Positions 15,330 to 20,382 of a stretch of DNA of 20,382 nt are shown here, in pieces. How positions within the stretch are numbered: the stretch's first letter is position 1; each line of letters starts with the position of its first letter. This DNA comes from JBLHKS01 sp047620505 (lineage in GTDB: Bacteria; Verrucomicrobiota; Verrucomicrobiia; Verrucomicrobiales; DEV007). A program made the position numbers and the translations under genes. The stretch spans positions 1 to 20,382 of the forward strand of contig JBLHKS010000129.1 of NCBI GenBank assembly GCA_047620505.1. The letters run 5' to 3'. A model generated the notes under the pieces. The model saw only the letters and a list, made by a program, of their open reading frames with translations, was not told where the DNA came from and did no database searches.

Positions 15330-16022
15330 TCAAATCATCCCCATCTCTTTAAAACTAAAATACCCATCCGTAACCTCCGTCGCTGCTCCAATAATAATGT
15401 GATCCATCATTTCGATCTCCATCTCGCCACTCGCTCGTTTGAGGCGGCGGGTGACCTCGCGATCGGCAGCGCTCGGGCTTGGATCCCCGGAAGGATGGTT
15501 GTGAACGAGGATGAATCCGTAGGCCGAATGGATCAGCGCCTCGCGAAGGATTTCGCGCGGTGAGGCCAGACTTTCGTTGATCGTCCCGCGGGTGACTTCG
15601 ACAACTTTGATCAACCGGTTTCGAGTATTGAGAAGCACGACGCGAAGCGATTCCTGGCGCAGCGCCCGCATTTCTGGCCCGAGAAGCGCGCAGATTCGCT
15701 CTGGCGAATCCAGCTGAGCCGACGCCACACCTTCGTGAGCCAGCCGGTTCCCAAGTTCAAACGCCGCAGCCATTTGCGCGCCCTTCGCGGGCCCAACGCC
15801 TTTGCTCGCCGCGAGTTCCTGAACCGTGCAGCGGGCCAACGCCGCGAGCGAGCCGTGTCTTTCCAGCAGCTGCCGGCCGAGCTCGATCGCGTTCACGCCC
15901 TTGCTTCCGACACGCAGGAAAATCGCGATCAATTCGGCATCCGTTAGGGATTTTGCCCCTCGCTGGGCCAGCTTTTCGCGAGGGCGCTCGTCGTCAGGCA
16001 GATCCTGAATTCGCAAAGACAT
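15330..16022 (-). CDS. radC: RadC family protein (JAB/MPN metal-binding domain)
   Basis: The protein has 230 residues, the normal length. The N-terminal half has the UPF0758 helix-hairpin-helix region (DERPREKLAQRGAKSLTDAE, LAASKGVGPAKGAQMAAAFE). The C-terminal half is the RadC JAB domain with ESLRVVLLNTRNRLI, GTINESLASPREILREAL and the metal-binding motif LVHNHPSGDPSPSAAD (residues 173-188). The family was once linked to DNA repair, but that role was not upheld and its function remains unclear. The gene is 15 bp downstream of the polyprenyl synthase gene and likely co-transcribed with it. A weak GAG-type SD precedes the ATG by 8 bases. All metal ligands appear present. Confidence 0.93.
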   Translation of the reverse strand: MSLRIQDLPDDERPREKLAQRGAKSLTDAELIAIFLRVGSKGVNAIELGRQLLERHGSLAALARCTVQELAASKGVGPAKGAQMAAAFELGNRLAHEGVASAQLDSPERICALLGPEMRALRQESLRVVLLNTRNRLIKVVEVTRGTINESLASPREILREALIHSAYGFILVHNHPSGDPSPSAADREVTRRLKRASGEMEIEMMDHIIIGAATEVTDGYFSFKEMGMI

Positions 16023-16037
16023 GCGTAACTCTTTAAC

Positions 16038-17033
16038 TCACAACCGGCACTGCGCGAGCAGATCGTCGAGGAATTCGGTAATCTGGATCAGCCCGTCAGT
16101 GTACTTCGAATCGGCGATCCCGATCAAAGTCGCCCGCGCGTCCACCAGCAGCTGCTGGGCAGTTTTAACCGCGTCATCGAGCGCGCCTTCGTAGTCCGCG
16201 ATGTTCGCCAGAGCCGAAATATCGAACGGCTCCTTCTGCACTAACAAACGCGAAAGTTTCTCCCGCTGCTTGTCCGTCGCTCGCTCTAACAGATTCAGAA
16301 TCGGCAGCGTCAACTTCCCTTTTTCGAGGTCCGTCCGCAACGTTTTGCCGACCGAATCTTCATCGCCGATCAAATCGAGGCAATCGTCGTAAATCTGATA
16401 AGCCGTTCCGAGATTCATCCCGAATTCATTCAGCGCCTCCAGAACCGCCTCACTCGCGCCGTTGACCTGCCCTCCAAGCTCGGCCGCAACCGCGAACAAA
16501 GCCGCCGTTTTCATCTCGATGATCCGGAAATAATCCTGCTTACCCAGCTTCAAGTCGAAACGCCGCTGAGTCTGAATTATCTCGCCCTGACAAACCGCCC
16601 TCGCGCCCGTCGCGACTTTCCGGGCAATGTCGATCTCGTCAAAATCGGTCGCCAGCAACACCGCGTGGGCCAGGAGCGCGTCGCCTAACAAAACGCTCAG
16701 CCCACTCCCCCACTTTGCATTCGCAGTCAAAAGATCGCGGCGTTTCTCAGCTCCATCGATGATGTCGTCGTGGACCAAAGTCGCGATGTGGATCATCTCC
16801 AGAATCGTGCCGAGCCGAACGTGATCCTCGCCAATCCGCCCGGTCGCGCCTCCTGCGAGCATCACCAGAGCCGGACGAATCCGCTTGCCGCTCGACCCAC
16901 AAACGTAAGAAACGTAGCCTTCGACCGCTGGATCGAACGCTTTAACCTGAGTTACAATATTTCTCTCAACCTTCGCGATTTCATCGCGGATGAGGTCAAA
17001 AGGGAATTCGCGGAGCTTGGATTTCGTAAGCAT
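16038..17033 (-). CDS. Long-chain trans-polyprenyl diphosphate synthase (IspB/HepT-like)
   Basis: The protein has 331 residues. It elongates farnesyl or geranylgeranyl diphosphate with isopentenyl diphosphate to make the side chain of quinones. Signature parts: GKRIRPALVMLAGG (49-62), the first aspartate-rich motif LVHDDIIDGAEKRR (DDxxD at 89-93), GDALLAHAVLLA, the Gln-rich GEIIQTQRRFDL, KTAALFAVAAELGG, and the second aspartate-rich motif YQIYDDCLDLIGDEDSVGK (DDxxD at 216-220), then KGKLTLPIL. A short DDxxD spacing and 331 residues fit C35-C50 synthases (HepT, IspB, SdsA) better than the shorter-chain IspA. Product length cannot be read from the sequence. radC follows 15 bp later. A perfect TTGACA lies in the 96-bp upstream gap (minus strand, 17094-17099), but no good -10 follows. 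Confidence 0.9.
   Translation of the reverse strand: MLTKSKLREFPFDLIRDEIAKVERNIVTQVKAFDPAVEGYVSYVCGSSGKRIRPALVMLAGGATGRIGEDHVRLGTILEMIHIATLVHDDIIDGAEKRRDLLTANAKWGSGLSVLLGDALLAHAVLLATDFDEIDIARKVATGARAVCQGEIIQTQRRFDLKLGKQDYFRIIEMKTAALFAVAAELGGQVNGASEAVLEALNEFGMNLGTAYQIYDDCLDLIGDEDSVGKTLRTDLEKGKLTLPILNLLERATDKQREKLSRLLVQKEPFDISALANIADYEGALDDAVKTAQQLLVDARATLIGIADSKYTDGLIQITEFLDDLLAQCRL
16146..16157. repeat. Iterated palindrome CAGCAGCTGCTG, copy 9
   Basis: Exact 12-bp palindrome inside the polyprenyl synthase gene, read as Gln-Gln-Leu-Leu about 108 bases from the stop. Confidence 0.85.
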
Positions 17034-17129
17034 GAGCTTGGTGTGTTTTCACCAGAAGTTTACGCCCGCCAAAACGAGCAGGATCTCTTGGATTGTCAAC
17101 AATTCCGCCAAACAGGAAAAAAACCAGTT

Positions 17130-17744
17130 TCAACCATCCGCGAAAGCCTGCCGAACGACCTCAGCAGGCGACTGATTCGAATAGAGGATCGATCGAAACC
17201 CAGCTGCCTGGCCCTCTTCGATATTTTCCTTCAAATCATCCAGATAAATCGTCCGCGCCGGGTCCAGATCCAGCTTCTCAATCGCATGCGTGTAAATTTC
17301 TGGATCCGGCTTCGCACAACCCGCCTCGTGACTGAGCACCCAGCCATCAAACCGGCTGAAAACTGGATATGCCGTAAGAAAATGGTCGGCGTGCAGCTGA
17401 TTTGTATTCGAAAGCAGAAACAGCGGATGCCCAGCAGCTGCCAACTCGCCAATCCAGTCGGCGATCGGCTCGTTCAGCGTAAAAATCTCCTCCCAGGCAC
17501 GAACAAATTTTTCCCGCGTACCGCGGTAACCGATCAGCTCGAACGACTGTTTCAAAAACCGATCCACGTCCTTGAAACTCCCCTCAAATTCCTGTTTCGG
17601 CGCCTCGATCAACTCCAGCAGCTGCTCGGCCGAGCAATCGCACTCGCTTTCGATCGCTCGCGCGAGCCGCCCGAAATCGAAAAACAAAATCACGTTTCCG
17701 ACATCAAAAAGGAATGCCGTGTCCGGGTCGAGTTTGTCGGTCAT
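17130..17744 (-). CDS. HAD-superfamily hydrolase (YihX-like sugar phosphatase type)
   Basis: About 204 residues from the ATG at 17742-17744, chosen because it overlaps the lipoprotein stop as ATGA. The frame is open 12 codons further upstream. HAD motif I is FLFDVGNVILFFDF with the nucleophile Asp14; the usual second aspartate is glycine, as in the YihX group. Motif II is LFLLSNTNQLH, the lysine is in AGCAKPDPEIYTHAI, and motif IV is TIYLDDLKENIEEG. The pattern of SNTN, LH, KPDPEIY and the DD followed by NIE matches the E. coli YihX alpha-D-glucose-1-phosphatase group, so a sugar phosphate is the likeliest substrate. Phosphotransfer needs the first Asp and Mg. It is the third gene of a coupled trio. 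The C-terminus is AEVVRQAFADG. Confidence 0.87.
   Translation of the reverse strand: MTDKLDPDTAFLFDVGNVILFFDFGRLARAIESECDCSAEQLLELIEAPKQEFEGSFKDVDRFLKQSFELIGYRGTREKFVRAWEEIFTLNEPIADWIGELAAAGHPLFLLSNTNQLHADHFLTAYPVFSRFDGWVLSHEAGCAKPDPEIYTHAIEKLDLDPARTIYLDDLKENIEEGQAAGFRSILYSNQSPAEVVRQAFADG
17617..17626. repeat. Iterated palindrome AGCAGCTGCT, copy 10
   Basis: Exact 10-bp palindrome inside the HAD gene, read as part of Glu-Gln-Leu-Leu. Confidence 0.8.
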
Positions 17745-18415
17745 GGAGTCGGGGAATCGTCGAGCTTTGAGGCCAGCCACGCTGGATACGGACCTTCGCC
17801 GTAAACCATCTTCGCGAACGCCGCGAATTGCTTTTGCGCAGCGGCTGAGTCACCCGAGGAAGCCAGCAGATCCGCCAGCCGGAACCGATCCGTCGGGTTC
17901 GCTTCACCTGAATCAACCCGCGCCTGAAGCCGTTTGATGCTGTCGCCGACCTCGCCCTTGAGCCTCGCGACCTGGTCTTCGTAAAGCTCGATCGCCGCCG
18001 GATTCGCCGATTCTTGTGCCAGTGTCAGGACGCAGGGCGAAGCTGGAAAATCCAAATCACCGCCGAGGGTCGAAATCTGATACGAACCCGGCCGAAGCAC
18101 CCCCTGAAGTTGCCAGGCAAGAACCGCCGATTCGCCTGGATCGACGCTTTCGGGCGCCGTGCCCAAGCTCGTCCAAAGCAACGCCACGTTCGCCCCGTGC
18201 AAATCCGGCTGAACCCCGGTGGGTAGGAGCAAACGCTCCTTGGACTCGTTCGTAATCCGCAGTTCCGCAAAAATCGGCGCCCCGGCCCTAACGACCGGCG
18301 CGCGGCCCAGATTCACGCGCCACTCGCCGCGCAAATCCTCCTTTTCCGCTTCCTCAACGCGCTCGAAACAGCCGGTCAAAACAAAACCGGCGAGTAGATA
18401 AAAAATCGCTCTCAT
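17741..18415 (-). CDS. Predicted lipoprotein of unknown function
   Basis: The protein has 224 residues. The N-terminus MRAIFYLLAGFVLTGC is a lipoprotein signal with lipobox LTGC (lipidated Cys16), so it should be anchored to the inner or outer membrane. Residues about 30-130 look like a beta-sandwich (RAGAPIFAELRITNES, RLLLPTGVQPDLHGANVALL, LRPGSYQISTLGGDLDFPAS). Residues 135-215 look helical, with a TPR-like repeat (FRLADLLASSGDSAAAQKQF). I do not recognise the family. The start overlaps the stop of the exported Ca-motif gene as ATGA, and its own stop overlaps the HAD start the same way, so the three are likely translated together. This context suggests a lipoprotein partner of the exported protein upstream, which is inference only. 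Confidence 0.75.
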   Translation of the reverse strand: MRAIFYLLAGFVLTGCFERVEEAEKEDLRGEWRVNLGRAPVVRAGAPIFAELRITNESKERLLLPTGVQPDLHGANVALLWTSLGTAPESVDPGESAVLAWQLQGVLRPGSYQISTLGGDLDFPASPCVLTLAQESANPAAIELYEDQVARLKGEVGDSIKRLQARVDSGEANPTDRFRLADLLASSGDSAAAQKQFAAFAKMVYGEGPYPAWLASKLDDSPTP

Positions 18416-20283
18416 GGTTTCTCGGCAACCTCCACGCCTGGTTTCAGATCGAAAATTCGACGCAAATCGCGCGCCAGCAGCTGCTGATTCGGCTCGCCAT
18501 CGAGAAACAGCGTTCGAAAACTCGCGCTCGGTGCCAACGCGGCCCAGGCGGCTTCCTGACTTTCCGTCCGAAGAAGCGAAGGCAGCGCGTTTTCACGAAG
18601 TTCTTCCAGAACCACCAACTGGGAATTCCCGACAAGCTCAGCCTGATGCTCGGCCCCGTTTATGATGTGAAGAACAACATCATCGGAAACGACTTCGCTT
18701 AGCCCACCCAGTTCCGCCCCCGACCGAGTCGTGTAGTCGAGCGCAAACGCGTCCAGCTGCGTAGGCGAAAGCCGCCGATGCTTCCCATTCACGTAAGCCC
18801 CTCGATATTCGTCCAGCGCGGAAATCCCGTCACCGTCGTCCTCTCCGGAACCGAGCGCCCACGCGTCACCGATCCTGTCGCCGTTCGCATCCAGCGGAAT
18901 TTGCAGCGAAATTTTGTCCCCAGCCGCCGTCGCGCCTTTTGCTGGAAGGTCTTCCCAAACGCCGCCGATTTGAACCTGCCCGCGAACCACGCCGCTCGCG
19001 GCCCAATCGAACGCAGTCACGATCGCGGTCTGCTCACGCGAAGGATTTGTCGCCAGCGCGATGCTTCGATTTTCTTCCAGCTTAAAAGCCGAATTTCGCT
19101 CGAGTTCGAAGGCCAGGTCCGGCCCCGAATCCAGATTCGTATTCTGATATCGTTGGTAAAATCGCGTCCACTGAACCGGGCCAGCGGCAACCTGGACGGG
19201 AGCCGGTTCGAGCTTGCGCGCCGCCGGAATTGCGGCCGCTTCGTTCGCGTTGATCGCGATTCCCGGGTGCTGCGAAACCAGATCGAGCACAAAGCGAACG
19301 GCCTCGACTTCACCCGGTTCCTTCAACCGGATCGTGAATTTTCGAGTCGCCCCAAACTCGGGCAGCCAAGTTTCGCCGTCGCTCTGGACCGGCTCAATCC
19401 AGCCAAGATCGAGCGGCGCGCCCGCGGTGAACTCCCAGGTCAGGCGAACCGGCGTCACGCCGAAACCGCCCGTCAAATCTGGATTCGGAATCGGCTTACT
19501 TTCGAAACTTTCGACACCAAAAAACAAAATCCGCGATTCAGTCAGCTGATCCACGTAACGAACGCTGCTGTCCGAAAATCGCAGCGGAGCCAGCACCTGC
19601 CGATCGTGTTCGAGCACCGCCGCTCCGCCTTCGACACCGATTTCAATCCTAATCGGCTCGAAAATCTCCCTTGAATTGGGCGGAGTCGCCAAATCGACCA
19701 CCGCACCTTCCTTTAAAGTGTGATTCAAAACCGTCTCCGTGATTTTCGAGCCCGAAGTCCGGCTAACCGCGATCCCCGCTCGTTCCGCGATCTCTCCGAT
19801 ATCGATCCGGATTTCGCACCGCGGCCGAGCTGGCGGCGAAATGCTTCTCGGGATAAACCGAATCCTGACCGGGGACTCCGACGCCGCCAGGTTCCACCGA
19901 AAATCCTCTGACGCGTCGTCGGCAGCCTCCAGTTTCTCCGGATCAATCTGGACATCGACCGACTGGTCAAATTCGGCGGCGACCTCGACTTTTCGCAGCC
20001 AGCTCCGCTCCTCTCCCTCGCCGATCGGCGTCGTTTTGAAAGTCGCCTCGGCTTTTCCGCCAACGGTCGCTTGAATCTTCGTCGCGAACATTTCGCGCGG
20101 CTGGTCAGCCGATCGCTGAGGCTCGTAAAACCCTGAAGCCGTCACGCTCGCGCGGACTTCACCAACCACCAGATCGATCTTCAGCTCGCCGCCTCGAACC
20201 GGCACAAAATCCGCCCAAGCCGCCTGCCCCCAAAAAACAAGAGCAGCAGCGAAAGCAAAAAGAGACTTCCAAGGCGGAAACAT
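18412..20283 (-). CDS. Large exported protein with a Ca-binding-like motif, function unknown
   Basis: The protein has 623 residues. Residues 1-24 are a signal peptide ending FWGQAAWA before DF. The body has many beta-like segments (LKIDLVVGEVRASVTAS, RKFTIRLKEPGEVEAVRFVL) and no transmembrane helix. At about 465-493 there is an aspartate-rich stretch: DANGDRIGDAW, then GEDDGDGISALDEYRG. It resembles the thrombospondin type 3, dockerin or EF-hand loops common in exported PVC proteins, which bind calcium. The C-terminal 125 residues are leucine- and alanine-rich and end NQQLLARDLRRIF, with DLKPGVEVAEKP after it. I cannot name a family. Its stop overlaps the lipoprotein start (ATGA), and it heads the trio. 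AAGG directly abuts the ATG; a GGAG 13 bases upstream is a weak SD. Confidence 0.75.
   Translation of the reverse strand: MFPPWKSLFAFAAALVFWGQAAWADFVPVRGGELKIDLVVGEVRASVTASGFYEPQRSADQPREMFATKIQATVGGKAEATFKTTPIGEGEERSWLRKVEVAAEFDQSVDVQIDPEKLEAADDASEDFRWNLAASESPVRIRFIPRSISPPARPRCEIRIDIGEIAERAGIAVSRTSGSKITETVLNHTLKEGAVVDLATPPNSREIFEPIRIEIGVEGGAAVLEHDRQVLAPLRFSDSSVRYVDQLTESRILFFGVESFESKPIPNPDLTGGFGVTPVRLTWEFTAGAPLDLGWIEPVQSDGETWLPEFGATRKFTIRLKEPGEVEAVRFVLDLVSQHPGIAINANEAAAIPAARKLEPAPVQVAAGPVQWTRFYQRYQNTNLDSGPDLAFELERNSAFKLEENRSIALATNPSREQTAIVTAFDWAASGVVRGQVQIGGVWEDLPAKGATAAGDKISLQIPLDANGDRIGDAWALGSGEDDGDGISALDEYRGAYVNGKHRRLSPTQLDAFALDYTTRSGAELGGLSEVVSDDVVLHIINGAEHQAELVGNSQLVVLEELRENALPSLLRTESQEAAWAALAPSASFRTLFLDGEPNQQLLARDLRRIFDLKPGVEVAEKP
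18475..18486. repeat. Iterated palindrome CAGCAGCTGCTG, copy 11
   Basis: Exact 12-bp palindrome inside the exported-protein gene, read as Gln-Gln-Leu-Leu about 63 bases from the stop. Confidence 0.85.
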
Positions 20284-20382
20284 CCTTAAAAGTGGACTCC
20301 AACGCCTTCAGATCAACGATTTTCCGCTCGATTCACTCGATCCGCTCCAAATCCCAGAAAAACCATTGTCTTTGGTCAGCCT
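20284..20382 (-). other. Right edge: upstream region, possibly the 3' end of another minus-strand gene
   Basis: Two minus-strand frames are open to the window edge. One stops at 20308-20310 and would end SGSSESSGKSLI. The other stops at about 20332-20334 and would end DQRQWFFWDLERIE. Either could be the C-terminus of a gene beyond the edge, but the stretch is too short to decide. No promoter is evident. Confidence 0.2.

Noticed and set aside
17094..17099. TTGACA (minus strand) upstream of the polyprenyl synthase gene as a promoter.
   Set aside because: There is a perfect -35 but no acceptable -10 at 16-18 bases; kept only as a remark in the gene entry.

Overview
The window looks like a chromosomal segment of a diderm, LPS-making bacterium. 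A member of the PVC group, most likely Verrucomicrobiota, is my best guess. It encodes lptD and lpxA, so there is an outer membrane with lipopolysaccharide. It also has a secreted DUF1080 protein, a large secreted six-hairpin-type protein and an exported protein with a Ca-binding-like motif, all common in that group. This placement is inference from gene content; no rRNA is present.

Layout. Bases 1-114 are the end of an IS3-family insertion sequence (start of orfA, minus strand). Next come a large secreted carbohydrate-active-looking protein (250-2955), a gene-free stretch, and a small two-TM membrane protein (3327-4037). A strong bidirectional hairpin and an initiator tRNA-fMet (4142-4218, minus) follow. 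This left part (1 to about 4.1 kb) looks accessory. From 4334 on the genes look like stable chromosome: a secreted DUF1080 protein (+), a convergent SAM methyltransferase (-), then divergently a DUF2868 membrane protein and a DUF3482 GTPase (+), a known but poorly understood gene pair.

From 9143 to the right end every gene is on the minus strand. They are, in transcription order from the right: an exported Ca-motif protein, a lipoprotein and a YihX-like HAD phosphatase, joined by two ATGA stop/start overlaps; then a long-chain polyprenyl diphosphate synthase, radC and lpxA, ending at a hairpin plus T-run; then lptD; then ugd and rsmB. Envelope functions dominate: lipid A acylation, LPS export, UDP-glucuronate supply and isoprenoid carrier or quinone side-chain synthesis.

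The most striking non-gene signal is a palindrome, AGCAGCTGCT, usually extended to CAGCAGCTGCTG. It occurs 11 times exactly between 3.0 and 18.5 kb, against about 0.02 expected by chance for a 10-mer. It sits in nine genes or parts of genes in all three codon phases and in two intergenic gaps, so it behaves like a highly iterated DNA palindrome rather than a protein motif. It is absent from the first 3 kb. Other notable points are an initiator tRNA with an A29:U41 pair in place of the first of the three hallmark G:C pairs, a cysteine-free LptD, and overlapping divergent 5' ends at 6307-6324.
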